The position numbers were made by a program, and so were the translations under genes. The notes below the pieces were generated by a model. It worked only from the letters and a program-made list of their open reading frames with translations, did no database searches and was not told the DNA's origin. A stretch of 41,772 nt of DNA from a virus. Below, piece by piece: positions 17,986-24,885 of this stretch. Positions within the stretch are counted from its first letter, which is position 1. The number at the start of each line of letters is the position of its first letter. The stretch lies in the IMG/VR virus record IMGVR_UViG_3300013307_000030, positions 1-41,772 of that record. The stretch is one strand, 5' to 3'.

Positions 17986-18387
17986 ATGGACCTTTTCACC
18001 AAAAAGAACACCGCTGGAAACTATGCCCGGATCAGCGTGCAGGATGCGCAGCGCTTCGCTAACACCACTATCGGCACCTATTACGAATGTGATGCGGATA
18101 TTCTCGGCTGTGTACGAACAGGGCCAGACGACTACCGCCGCCGCGCCACCTACCGCGAAGGCCAGCTGAAAGCGCTGCGGGCGCCGCGCAACCAATCAAA
18201 ACTCGGCCTGCTCGGCCACAGCGTGCTGATCGCGATCGGTAATAAGCACTGGGCCGATCATTGCGACATCCCGCAGAACGACGACGTTTGGGACGACAAT
18301 ATACCGCAGCAGGCGTGGGCGCAGGCAATGGCAAAAATGAAAGCGTTTTATCTCGAAGTCGCTAACCGTCAGGGGATCCAATTATGA
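17986..18387 (+). CDS. Unrecognised small early protein
   Basis: 133 residues from ATG at 17986, which lies nine bases after AGGA; the ATG at 17980 is only three bases away and is less likely. Contains a C-terminal WDDNIPQQAWAQAMAKMKAF helix. No family recognised; a soluble alpha/beta protein by composition. Its stop overlaps the next start (ATGA), showing an operon. Confidence 0.7.
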   Translation: MDLFTKKNTAGNYARISVQDAQRFANTTIGTYYECDADILGCVRTGPDDYRRRATYREGQLKALRAPRNQSKLGLLGHSVLIAIGNKHWADHCDIPQNDDVWDDNIPQQAWAQAMAKMKAFYLEVANRQGIQL

Positions 18388-18809
18388 GTGACAAAATCAC
18401 AGCGCAAGAAATCAACGCCGCAGCAACCGACGCGCAGGCTTTTGGGCTTACGGCGGCGTTTAACCGTGGGGAATTTATCAGGGGGTTGTTGGCCGATCCA
18501 AGAACGCAGGTATTTGATCGCCGCGTAGTAGCCTGGCTTTTGATGAACTGTGACAATCTGAAAGCGGAAGTGCGGGAGTGTCAGGATAAGGTGGCCAATC
18601 TGGAACAGCAGCTATCTGCGGCGCCGAACGGCATGCCAAAGAGCAAAGCGCTGGTGAAGCAGGCCAAGATGATCGCGCGCCTGGCGGAATGTATTGCAGC
18701 AGTAGAAAGGCTACACCGCGAAGCAGACTATCCCGATGCAATCGTGAACGGCTTGGCGGATTGGGCTTCCGAATATGAAACGGTTATTGAGGCTGCCCGC
18801 GATGAATAA
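18384..18809 (+). CDS. Unrecognised helical early protein
   Basis: 141 residues, starting in the ATGA overlap with the previous gene. The middle (about 50-105) is a probable coiled coil (LKAEVRECQDKVANLEQQL) followed by a second helical region ending in acidic residues. No catalytic motif. Its TAA lies inside the start region of the next gene (8-base overlap), so translation is coupled. Confidence 0.7.
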   Translation: MSDKITAQEINAAATDAQAFGLTAAFNRGEFIRGLLADPRTQVFDRRVVAWLLMNCDNLKAEVRECQDKVANLEQQLSAAPNGMPKSKALVKQAKMIARLAECIAAVERLHREADYPDAIVNGLADWASEYETVIEAARDE

Positions 18810-19086
18810 GAGCACCCTGTTTGAAACGCTGGATAACATGCCAGAGGTGTACAGCGACGTTATTGTAAAGCGCGCGTCGGCTCAACCAACCAAAGACGAG
18901 GACGGCTTATTTCGGCCAGAAATTTGGGGTGTGTACGCTGTGACCGCCGACAACAAAAACAAACCGGCTGAGGCGCAACCCGTCTGGCCATTCATCCTGA
19001 TCACGACGTGCAAGGGCAAAGCCGCAGCGTGCAGAGCTGCAGGCAAATACCGGCGCTGGGTAGGAGAGTATAACGATGCTTATTAA
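18802..19086 (+). CDS. Unrecognised small early protein
   Basis: 94 residues (MNKSTLFETLDNMPEVYSDV...). The start at 18802 is chosen for the 8-base overlap with the previous gene; the open frame extends a little upstream without a ribosome site. Contains a YAVTADNKNKPAE turn and a WPFILITTCKGKAAACRAAG segment. Soluble, unrecognised. Ends within the start of the next gene. Confidence 0.65.
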   Translation: MNKSTLFETLDNMPEVYSDVIVKRASAQPTKDEDGLFRPEIWGVYAVTADNKNKPAEAQPVWPFILITTCKGKAAACRAAGKYRRWVGEYNDAY

Positions 19087-19282
19087 TATCATCATGGGGC
19101 TGGCGTTTCTGGCCGGTGTCGTCTCGTTCTGGCATGCCGATGGGTTCTTGCTGGCGATGCACCGCTGGGACGGCCTCGACATTGTGCGCCACCAGCATGC
19201 GCGCCGTTTGTACCGTCGCTGGCTATTTGCCGGTGGTGCGTCGCTGGTGGTGTTCTGCATAACGTGGTGGATCGGTACATAA
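19076..19282 (+). CDS. Small two-span membrane protein
   Basis: 68 residues with GGAGAG eight bases before the ATG. Hydrophobic segments at about 2-20 (LINIIMGLAFLAGVVSFW) and 47-67 (WLFAGGASLVVFCITWWIG) flank a basic loop with HQHARRLYRRW, so two membrane spans joined by a positively charged, probably cytoplasmic loop are expected. Membrane proteins of this size in early phage operons are often superinfection-exclusion or anti-host factors, but nothing here proves it. Confidence 0.65.
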   Translation: MLINIIMGLAFLAGVVSFWHADGFLLAMHRWDGLDIVRHQHARRLYRRWLFAGGASLVVFCITWWIGT

Positions 19283-19479
19283 TGCACTTTCGCATACAGG
19301 CCATAAAGCGCATCGAGGGGGTGCGCTTCACTGCGCAGGTGGTGATCACTAAAAAAGAAATTTATTCTGTTGGCACCTTCGATAGCAATGAACGCGCAGC
19401 AATAGCAGCAAAAATTTTTATTTATTTCTATGCGCACTTCCCTGAGGAGGTGAAAGAACGAAGAAAAAATTATTTTTAA
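19281..19479 (+). CDS. Unrecognised small basic protein
   Basis: 65 residues, starting in a TAATG overlap with the preceding membrane protein. Reads as a small alpha/beta protein (VRFTAQVVITKKEIYSVGTF strands, then a helix AAIAAKIFIYFYAHF and a charged tail). Last gene of the first early block; an inverted repeat terminator follows. Confidence 0.65.
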
Positions 19480-19486
19480 TCGCGTT

Positions 19487-19786
19487 TTCCTCACTCAAAA
19501 CACCTCTGAGTACAATTCCTCACTACCGCCTCACACGCAAGCCCTTATAAACAAAGGGCTTCTTCATTTCCTCACTATACTACCTTGAGATCCCAAATCT
19601 CTATATACGTGCATGCGTAATGTGCATGGGGGAGGAGGATTAATTTTTTCACACGTAAGAATATTGAATTGAATAGTAGGAAAGAGAGGAATAGATAGAA
19701 ATAGAGAGAGTAAGGTAGTAAAAACAACAACTTAATTTCCGCACATAAACTAAAACTCAAGTGGGGGTGTAGTGAGGAGTGAGGAA
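19487..19786. repeat. TTCCTCACT repeats (candidate origin iterons)
   Basis: Exact TTCCTCACT at 19487-19495, 19516-19524 and 19568-19576; an imperfect copy (GCCTCACA) at 19528-19535; and on the opposite strand AGTGAGGAA at 19778-19786 with a near copy AGTGAGGAG at 19771-19779. The forward group and the inverted pair are about 200 bp apart, flanking the AT-rich core. Confidence 0.65.
19539..19561 (+). terminator. Hairpin after the first early block
   Basis: Perfect 8-bp stem AAGCCCTT/AAGGGCTT with a 7-nt loop, followed by CTTCATTT, a weak U-tract. Probably terminates the 17110-19479 transcript, about 60 bases past its last stop; may also be part of the origin. Confidence 0.55.
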
Positions 19787-19894
19787 AGAGGCATTGATAG
19801 CCCTCAAAGGAATACTTTCGGCGAGGTGCGCACTGTGGTTTTTCTCCCGCACACACGCGATGGTTGCTGGTGGTGATCACCGGCAATGATAGAA

Positions 19895-19927
19895 ACAAGT
19901 TGCACAACAACGGCAAATCGGCATAAT
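19895..19927 (+). promoter_or_regulatory. Rightward promoter with ACAAGTTGCA site (second early block)
   Basis: ACAAGTTGCA 19895-19904 overlaps TTGCAC (19900-19905); CATAAT (19922-19927) lies 16 bases downstream. Precedes the gene at 19960, which has AAGGAG. Confidence 0.7.
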
Positions 19928-19959
19928 GAGCGCACCACACAACGAAAGGAGTTTAGTCT

Positions 19960-20223
19960 ATGAAGATTAGTACCCGCTTTTGGGCGCTGTCGATAACACG
20001 CATTCAGGCAGGCAACGGCAACCCGGCTATGATTATCGAGCGCATTACGTTGAAAGAGCCTACGCAGGTCGCAGAAGGTGCGCGCATTGAACACCCGCGC
20101 TTAGGCACCGTCGCGCTGTTCTCGAACAAAACCAATCTTGCAGATGAGGCTACCCGGCTTCTGAGTCAACACAACGTTGACACTCGCGCTTTTTTGAAGC
20201 GTTACGGCCATTGGGTTAAGTGA
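19960..20223 (+). CDS. Unrecognised early protein
   Basis: 87 residues, strong AAGGAG before the ATG. Contains RITLKEPTQVAEGARIEHPR and a C-terminal helix ending RYGHWVK. Family not recognised. First gene after the origin-proximal promoter; its stop is followed nine bases later by the next ATG. Confidence 0.7.
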   Translation: MKISTRFWALSITRIQAGNGNPAMIIERITLKEPTQVAEGARIEHPRLGTVALFSNKTNLADEATRLLSQHNVDTRAFLKRYGHWVK

Positions 20224-20231
20224 GGCACAAA

Positions 20232-20717
20232 ATGCTATTTAAAGATCTGAAAGTGGGCGACACCGTACTGCGCTACAAAGACCTTGAGATTCTCCGCAGC
20301 GGTTGGGGCGCAGGGCTTAGCAAACGCATCATTGTGGCGGAAGTTGTGGCGCGGGTAACACCGACGCAGGCGGTCACAGAGAGCGATCTCCGCTTCTCTC
20401 GCAAAGATGGCACCATGTACCGCAACAACACAAGCGGGTTCCGTGGCGGAGTCTATCCGGTCGGCTATGAACGCCCCGCGGGTATGGATGGCCCGGCAGC
20501 GAAGTTATGCGCAACCCCGGCGGAGCGGATTCAGGAACTTGAAACTCTGGCCGCTACCGCAAGGGCGTTTACTCAGTTACTGATCCGCATCGATAAGCGA
20601 GGCCACACACGCGTATTGAGCCAGGCGATTCGCACGCTCGGCGAACAGCAGGTGATTGCAGCAATGATTGACTGCAGCAAAGCCCTCGAAGCACTGCTAC
20701 CGGAGGATCCGCAATGA
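20232..20717 (+). CDS. Unrecognised early protein
   Basis: 161 residues from ATG at 20232, preferred because GAGG stands seven bases upstream; a GTG at 20220 overlapping the previous stop would add four residues. The N-terminus MLFKDLKVGDTVLRY looks like a small beta-barrel opening (a KVGDTV turn as in SH3-like folds), with a helical C-terminal half. No known family. Overlaps the next start as ATGA. Confidence 0.7.
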   Translation: MLFKDLKVGDTVLRYKDLEILRSGWGAGLSKRIIVAEVVARVTPTQAVTESDLRFSRKDGTMYRNNTSGFRGGVYPVGYERPAGMDGPAAKLCATPAERIQELETLAATARAFTQLLIRIDKRGHTRVLSQAIRTLGEQQVIAAMIDCSKALEALLPEDPQ

Positions 20718-20995
20718 CAACCGTAATCGGCCTGTTGTTTATCGGCGCAGTGCTTGGCGCTGGCGTATCGGCAATTTACTACCAGAATCAGCGCGAGGTT
20801 GTCGCGGTACTGCGTCAGGCGCTGCGTCAGGCCAACGCAGAGACGGCAGCGGCCAACCTACTGGTGCAACAGCAGGCCACCCGCCTCGACGTGCAGCAGC
20901 GCATCCTGAACGACACACGCAGCGATCTGGAATCGCTGGTAAACCAACGCTGGCCACTCCCGGCAACAACAGAGGATTCGAGCGATGAAATTTGA
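20714..20995 (+). CDS. Small membrane-anchored coiled-coil protein
   Basis: 93 residues. One N-terminal span (IGLLFIGAVLGAGVSAIYY) followed by a Gln/Ala-rich coiled coil (about 25-75) and an acidic tail. The layout resembles i-spanin-like proteins, but a separate Rz/Rz1 pair exists at 26502-27008, so it is probably something else anchored at the inner membrane. Overlaps both neighbours by 4 and 11 bases. Confidence 0.65.
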   Translation: MTTVIGLLFIGAVLGAGVSAIYYQNQREVVAVLRQALRQANAETAAANLLVQQQATRLDVQQRILNDTRSDLESLVNQRWPLPATTEDSSDEI

Positions 20996-21560
20996 GAACG
21001 GCGCAGTTGTCATGACCGACACGGACACCGGCAAACCTTATGCGCGGGTGCTGACCGCGTGGGAGCTTAATCTTGTGTTGTCACAGTTGCAGGCGCTGGA
21101 CGGCGAAACGTTGAATGCCCGCGAGATCGCCCCCTTCGTACTCAGAACGACCGGCGTTAGCCAGGCGGATGCGGAGCGTATCGCGGAGAAGCAGGCAGGG
21201 TTGCACCACTTAGCCCGGCACGGCACTCAGGCGTTTGTTGATATGGCCAATGCGTCGCCTGCACGGGTGCGTGGGGTTGTCTACCGGCACCCGATATCGG
21301 CGGACAACTTGCCGAAGGGGGCACCGGAAGCACGGGCCGCGCGGGAGATCGTGAACCATTCCGACAACCCGCCGGAAAAAGCGGCGCTGTGTTACCAGTG
21401 CGGCGTTGTGACAGAACAGCGGTTTAGCTTCCGGGGGCAGTGCCTGCGCTGTATGACCTGCTTTGCGGAACAGTGTGAGCGGGTGCGCTGCGCGCGCTGC
21501 GGCAAGGTATGCACACGCCCCGGCGGTGAACACCTTTGCGGGGGTGGGGATGAGAAATAA
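20985..21560 (+). CDS. Early protein with C-terminal zinc ribbons
   Basis: 191 residues. The first 120 residues are unrecognised; the C-terminus carries CYQCGVV, CLRCMTCF and CARCGKVC clusters, at least two zinc sites in about 45 residues. A nucleic acid- or protein-binding role is likely but unspecified. The N-terminus, MKFENGAVVMTDTDTGKPYA, is beta-rich. Starts within the previous gene and overlaps the next by 11 bases, typical of the dense early operon. Confidence 0.7.
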   Translation: MKFENGAVVMTDTDTGKPYARVLTAWELNLVLSQLQALDGETLNAREIAPFVLRTTGVSQADAERIAEKQAGLHHLARHGTQAFVDMANASPARVRGVVYRHPISADNLPKGAPEARAAREIVNHSDNPPEKAALCYQCGVVTEQRFSFRGQCLRCMTCFAEQCERVRCARCGKVCTRPGGEHLCGGGDEK

Positions 21561-21747
21561 AACCACAGTCGCGGCGCTAATCAGGCAGCTGCGGAGTTTG
21601 CCACAGGATGCGGTTATCGTCTGGCAGGATCATGATCACTATCAGGAAGAATATAACGCGATGGTGAAAGAGGCTCTGCTAGGCAGTGATGAGCTATGCG
21701 AAAACGTCGGCGTGCCGCCTGGCACCGTCGTTGCTTTGAGGGGGTGA
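21550..21747 (+). CDS. Unrecognised small protein
   Basis: 65 residues (MRNKTTVAALIRQLRSLPQD...). The opening IRQLRSLPQDAVIVWQD recalls small phage proteins beginning with a helix and a DAVIVxxD strand that have no known function. Overlaps the upstream zinc gene; two bases separate it from the next ATG, and its final codons provide that gene's GGGGG ribosome site. Confidence 0.6.
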   Translation: MRNKTTVAALIRQLRSLPQDAVIVWQDHDHYQEEYNAMVKEALLGSDELCENVGVPPGTVVALRG

Positions 21748-21749
21748 AG

Positions 21750-22043
21750 ATGGCCACAGCAATTAAGCGTCGAAACCGCATCCCGCACTGCCGGCTGCTA
21801 CGCGTAGCGGACATCAAGCCCGGCATGATGGTTAGCGCCGTACCGGTAGAGCGTGGCTTATCCGGCGAATCGCCAAGGAAGTTTTACGACGTGGTTCGGG
21901 TGTGGCCAGATGCGGACGAGGGCTTTATCTGGATCCGTCGGGTTATGGGCTACCGCAAGACGAAAGAAAGTCTTCACGCCAGCACCGACCGGCTGTTGGT
22001 TCAACTACGCATCCGCGCCAAGCGCGCTAAACAAGTTGCATAA
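21750..22043 (+). CDS. Unrecognised small basic protein
   Basis: 97 residues, basic throughout (KRRNRIPH at the start, RIRAKRAKQVA at the end). Ribosome site GGGGGTGAAG. Contains a VADIKPGMMVSAVPV beta turn of a small barrel and GFIWIRRVMGY. The last codons, encoding KQVA, are created by an ACAAGTTGCA regulatory site. Possibly nucleic-acid binding given its charge; family unknown. Confidence 0.65.
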   Translation: MATAIKRRNRIPHCRLLRVADIKPGMMVSAVPVERGLSGESPRKFYDVVRVWPDADEGFIWIRRVMGYRKTKESLHASTDRLLVQLRIRAKRAKQVA

Positions 22044-22067
22044 TCAGAGGCCAGCGTTTAAGCTGGC
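22031..22067 (+). promoter_or_regulatory. ACAAGTTGCA site with downstream hairpin
   Basis: Exact 10-mer at 22031-22040 covering the end of the upstream gene. TTGCAT with TAAGCT 17 bases downstream is a weak promoter. A GCCAGC/GCTGGC hairpin (22050-22067) without a T-run follows, so this may be an attenuator or operator rather than a start site. Confidence 0.4.
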
Positions 22068-22096
22068 TTCACCACACATAGCAGGGAGTAAACAGC

Positions 22097-22468
22097 GTGA
22101 CCGCAGACAAAAGCGTTTTTAAATCTGACGTGGCGAACGTCCAATATGGCGACGTTTCCAAGGTGCCTAAGTTTGAAGTGGCCAGCCTCGCAGGCGATGG
22201 CCAAACGGTTCTCACCGCTACGGCCAAGCCGCCAAAGGGCAACAAGTTTGCAGTGCTGTTGGTCGGCACGATGGACAAAGACGATAACCCGCTGGATTTT
22301 GATATTGATTCTGCCCTGGCAGATTTGGGTTACGTTCGTGCGGACGACGTGCGCGCGCTTATCGACGCCGTGGAAGAGCCAGACGATATGGATCGTTTTT
22401 GGGTTGAGCTGGGTAAACTGATCGGCAATGAACCACTAACCACACCACAACAGGAAGACGCAGAATGA
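22097..22468 (+). CDS. Unrecognised acidic early protein
   Basis: 123 residues from GTG, with AGGGAG nine bases upstream. Beta-rich first half (FEVASLAGDGQTVLTATAKP) and an acidic helical C-terminus (DDVRALIDAVEEPDDMD). No family recognised. Its TGA overlaps the next ATG. The GTG start may lower expression relative to its neighbours. Confidence 0.65.
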   Translation: MTADKSVFKSDVANVQYGDVSKVPKFEVASLAGDGQTVLTATAKPPKGNKFAVLLVGTMDKDDNPLDFDIDSALADLGYVRADDVRALIDAVEEPDDMDRFWVELGKLIGNEPLTTPQQEDAE

Positions 22469-23580
22469 ATAACCACGACACCGATCCCCGCTGTTCGGCA
22501 GAAGCCTGCGAGGGCCAACCCTCAGACAGCAGCATGGCGCGAAAAGGCAAAGTAAAAATGCCAACACGTCGCAGCCCGGTAACGGAAGCCTGCAACCATC
22601 TGGAACGTGCGGGCGAAGGCGCGATGTCGATCCGTCTGGCTGCGCATTGCGATAACATCGAAGCGGAACGCCTGCGCGCGCAAGCGGCATGGGTTGAGCA
22701 GAGTAACGAGCTGGAGAACCTCAAAAACGCCACGCAGCACAGCGGGCAGCGCTTTGAAGAATTCGCCGACGCGGTGGCTATCGGTTTGGGGCTGGAGCCG
22801 GGTGCGGATTGCGACGCTATTCTGCGCGCGCTTAACACCTCTCCGGCGGAACCAATGCACATCCCACCAGCACCGGCCAGCATGCACACGCTGTCAGATA
22901 TCTGTAATGCTTTCCGGGGCGCAGGCGTCCACGTAAACGGCTATTCTGAGGGCGCGTCCCCTGATAACGTTATCCATTTCGTAAATTGGGTGCTGCGCAA
23001 ATTCAGTAAGTACGAAGGTATGCTGAACGACATCCGGGCAGCTGTTGAACCAGCAACCGGCATGGCGCTGGCGGACCACAGTATTCTCGAAATGGTAAAC
23101 GAGCTGATCAAGCGCACACAACCGGAGGAAGAATCGCCGCTAGGCAAAACACGTCTGCAAGAGTCTCCACTAGGCCCAACACGTCTGGAAGGGCTGACCA
23201 AAGCGCTGGTGACAATCGGCGAGGTAGCGGGCGCGTACCATGAACGCCTCGCTCTGCAGGACGATGCGGACGCACAAAACATCGTTGAAGCAGTGCGCGC
23301 GTTGAAGGAATCAGAGGAGAGCCACCAGCACGCACACAAACAGGTTTGCGGCCAGTTTGGGGAGCAGATTAATAAACTCACGCAGCTGGTTAGCGAATAC
23401 GGCGGCGGCATCCCTGATGAGCCTGTGATCGCGCTGGAAGACTTGCTGGTAAATCTGCGCGCCAACCAGATGCCGGAAGGCTTCCAGCACCACGCCGATG
23501 TGCTGGTCCGCAGCAATGCCCGCTATGAAGCAGCGCTGTCGATGATCCAGAACGCAGTCGCCCTGGTCAAAGACGCATAA
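22465..23580 (+). CDS. Large unrecognised helical early protein with a short internal duplication
   Basis: 371 residues. Predominantly helical; a Ser/Pro-rich lead of about 35 residues, then coiled-coil-like helices (AERLRAQAAWVEQSNELENL). Residues about 223-240 contain the tandem pair ESPLGKTRLQ and ESPLGPTRLE, also visible as a DNA repeat at 23131-23190. No enzymatic motif seen. Overlaps the upstream gene by 4 bases and leads into the HTH gene. Its size among very small genes marks it as a main product of this operon. Confidence 0.7.
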   Translation: MNNHDTDPRCSAEACEGQPSDSSMARKGKVKMPTRRSPVTEACNHLERAGEGAMSIRLAAHCDNIEAERLRAQAAWVEQSNELENLKNATQHSGQRFEEFADAVAIGLGLEPGADCDAILRALNTSPAEPMHIPPAPASMHTLSDICNAFRGAGVHVNGYSEGASPDNVIHFVNWVLRKFSKYEGMLNDIRAAVEPATGMALADHSILEMVNELIKRTQPEEESPLGKTRLQESPLGPTRLEGLTKALVTIGEVAGAYHERLALQDDADAQNIVEAVRALKESEESHQHAHKQVCGQFGEQINKLTQLVSEYGGGIPDEPVIALEDLLVNLRANQMPEGFQHHADVLVRSNARYEAALSMIQNAVALVKDA

Positions 23581-23594
23581 CAGGAGCCGCCCCG

Positions 23595-23882
23595 ATGAGT
23601 ACAGTGATGGATATACGGGGCGGCCTTCGGGCCGTTCTTTCACGTCGTGAGCTTACGATCAAAGCGTTTGCGCAGCTGGTTGGCGTGCATGACAAAAACA
23701 TTCATTTCACGCTGCGACGCAACAACCTGCGGTTTGACACGCTGATCCGTTGGGCTGATGCGCTGGGGATGAAGCCGTCGGAGCTGGTGCGCGAGGCGGA
23801 GATCGCAGGCGCTAAAAAACAAGTTGCAGCGGAACAAGTTGCAGTGCATAATGCAGCTACTAACCCAACGCAACCAGAGTAA
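23595..23882 (+). CDS. XRE/Cro-type HTH regulator with regulatory sites in its own 3' end
   Basis: 95 residues, AGGAG before the ATG. Residues about 18-66 form an XRE-type helix-turn-helix (IKAFAQLVGVHDKNIHFTL then DTLIRWADALGMKPSELV). The C-terminal tail KKQVAAEQVAVHNA is encoded by two copies of ACAAGTTGCA that also form a promoter. This is the only intact classical HTH gene in the window and so the first candidate to bind those sites; the link is inference. Compared with lambda-type repressors it lacks a cleavable dimerisation domain. Confidence 0.8.
   Translation: MSTVMDIRGGLRAVLSRRELTIKAFAQLVGVHDKNIHFTLRRNNLRFDTLIRWADALGMKPSELVREAEIAGAKKQVAAEQVAVHNAATNPTQPE
23819..23852 (+). promoter_or_regulatory. 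Rightward promoter with two ACAAGTTGCA sites inside the HTH gene
   Basis: Copies at 23819-23828 and 23834-23843. TTGCAG (23824-23829), a 17-bp spacer and CATAAT (23847-23852) form a good promoter; transcription would start about 23859, just before the membrane protein gene at 23889. Confidence 0.7.
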
Positions 23883-23888
23883 TCTTAA

Positions 23889-24053
23889 ATGGAAAAAGCA
23901 GCCGTAGCCGTAGCAGCACCAGCAGTCAAAGCCACATCTTTCAACCGTTTCGTAAATCGCCACCTTGGCTTTATCGTGTGGGCGGGAGTACCAACGCTTT
24001 GCCTGGCAATCTACGGCATCGCGGCTGCATTCCTGATCGCGCTATGGCAGTAG
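23889..24053 (+). CDS. 54-residue predicted membrane protein
   Basis: Reads MEKAAVAVAAPAVKATSFNR, then a basic turn and one long hydrophobic stretch (about 27-53, FIVWAGVPTLCLAIYGIAAA) ending in Trp-Gln. One span, N-terminus probably cytoplasmic. It is the first frame after the promoter in the HTH gene. No clear Shine-Dalgarno. TAG stop overlaps the next gene, whose ATG at 24045 lies inside it. Confidence 0.55.
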   Translation: MEKAAVAVAAPAVKATSFNRFVNRHLGFIVWAGVPTLCLAIYGIAAAFLIALWQ

Positions 24054-24298
24054 TGTCAGAGCTGCGCGCTGGTGACTTCGCCAGCGTTGCAGGGTTGGCG
24101 GGAGAAATCGAGCGCATCGTGCATTACGGCGGCGCGTTCGATGTGCGAATAGCTATCCGGCCAAAGAGTGGGGTACTGGAGTGGAGAGGCTCAAACTACG
24201 TGGATTCATGTAAGCGCCTTAAACCGCCCTCAGCGCGAGGCGGCGCTGCCCCGGTACGTTTGCATGCGCTTAGGCGCGATCGTTCAATACAGGGCTGA
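24045..24298 (+). CDS. Unrecognised small protein
   Basis: 84 residues from ATG at 24045, inside the previous gene; earlier in-frame starts would extend back over the membrane protein. The first 55 residues (LRAGDFASVAGLAGEIERIV, VRIAIRPKSGVLEW) look folded, the last 30 are Arg/Pro-rich. The overlapping start supports a real gene, but the family is unknown. Confidence 0.5.
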
Positions 24299-24312
24299 TT
24301 CCGGCCCTTTTT
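24291..24312 (+). terminator. Weak rho-independent terminator
   Basis: AGGGC/GCCCT with an 8-nt loop followed by TTTTT, overlapping the stop codon of the gene ending at 24298. Short stem, so probably partial termination before the next gene. Confidence 0.45.
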
Positions 24313-24326
24313 CACAGGTAATCACC

Positions 24327-24662
24327 ATGACCGTTAAAGTTAAAGCGAATGTGCCGGAAGGCGAAGCAGTGCAGGTGCATTTTGGGCGCAGGGGCGGGGA
24401 CGGAATGAACCGCATCGAGGTGCCGAACAGTGCTCCCCATTGGTTCCGGGAGTGGGTTGCCGACGTTTACAAGTGTGGGTATCTGGAAAGCCTGCCGTTT
24501 ATTCCGCTTCCCGGGCCGATGCAAAACCACTACATGAGCGGGCTTGTTTCCGGGTGGTGGCTTGTGCGTAGTGAGGATGGCCAGCTTATCGGCATTCCAC
24601 CAGATCAGTTTGATTGTTTTTACAAACGCCAACCACGCGAGGAAGTGCAGCATGACCGATAA
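24327..24662 (+). CDS. Unrecognised early protein sharing a C-terminal motif with the gene at 24886
   Basis: 111 residues from ATG at 24327 (GGT nine bases upstream); the longer frame overlaps the previous gene. Contains SGWWLVRSEDGQLIGIPPDQ then FDCFYKRQ. The IPPDQFDCFYK end resembles IPADTFEASFKP at the end of the gene at 24886, suggesting a shared small beta domain. Its TAA overlaps the next gene's start by 11 bases. Confidence 0.65.
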   Translation: MTVKVKANVPEGEAVQVHFGRRGGDGMNRIEVPNSAPHWFREWVADVYKCGYLESLPFIPLPGPMQNHYMSGLVSGWWLVRSEDGQLIGIPPDQFDCFYKRQPREEVQHDR

Positions 24663-24825
24663 ACACCACGGCTACCGGGAAACGTATGAAGACCCGCAAA
24701 CCTTTCGCACCGTGAAGCGCGTATGGTTTCAGCCGAACCGCGAATTGCCGGGGCGCTGGCTGACCGTTGACCAATGGGCTAAAGTGTACGACGATGCGCT
24801 GGCCGAACCGGGCAACCCGGAATAA
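24652..24825 (+). CDS. HHGYRE family small protein, short paralogue
   Basis: 57 residues. HHGYRETYEDP, KRVWFQP and GRWLTVDQWAKVYDD match, in the same order and spacing, HHGYRENHTNP, TRVWYRP and GRWLSAAEWDDV of the gene 60 bases downstream. Family unknown. The two look like a local duplication in which this copy consists of the first domain only. Confidence 0.65.
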   Translation: MTDKHHGYRETYEDPQTFRTVKRVWFQPNRELPGRWLTVDQWAKVYDDALAEPGNPE

Positions 24826-24839
24826 GCAATACTAACGCG

Positions 24840-24861
24840 GGGCGCAATTAGCGCCCTGTTT
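24840..24861 (+). terminator. Hairpin between the two HHGYRE paralogues
   Basis: GGGCGC/GCGCCC, 6-bp stem, AATTA loop, followed by TGTTT. A plausible weak terminator or mRNA-stabilising hairpin. Confidence 0.55.
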
Positions 24862-24885
24862 CATATTCGCAATGAGGTAATCAAG

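Larger units (their letters stand above)
19480..19959. other. 480-bp gene-free AT-rich region, candidate replication origin
   Basis: No credible gene on either strand; the one long minus-strand frame is low-complexity and has no ribosome site. The region is clearly more AT-rich than its surroundings. It holds repeated TTCCTCACT sites in both orientations, a hairpin at 19539-19561, two direct GTGCATG copies 13 bases apart (19609 and 19622), a purine-rich tract at about 19679-19720 that could melt easily, and a promoter with ACAAGTTGCA at its right end. This combination resembles an iteron origin used by the primase-helicase; function is inferred. Confidence 0.5.

Noticed and set aside
19575-19940. 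121-codon minus-strand frame in the gene-free region
   Set aside because: Low-complexity Leu/Phe/Ser composition from the purine-rich tract, no ribosome site; better explained as origin DNA.
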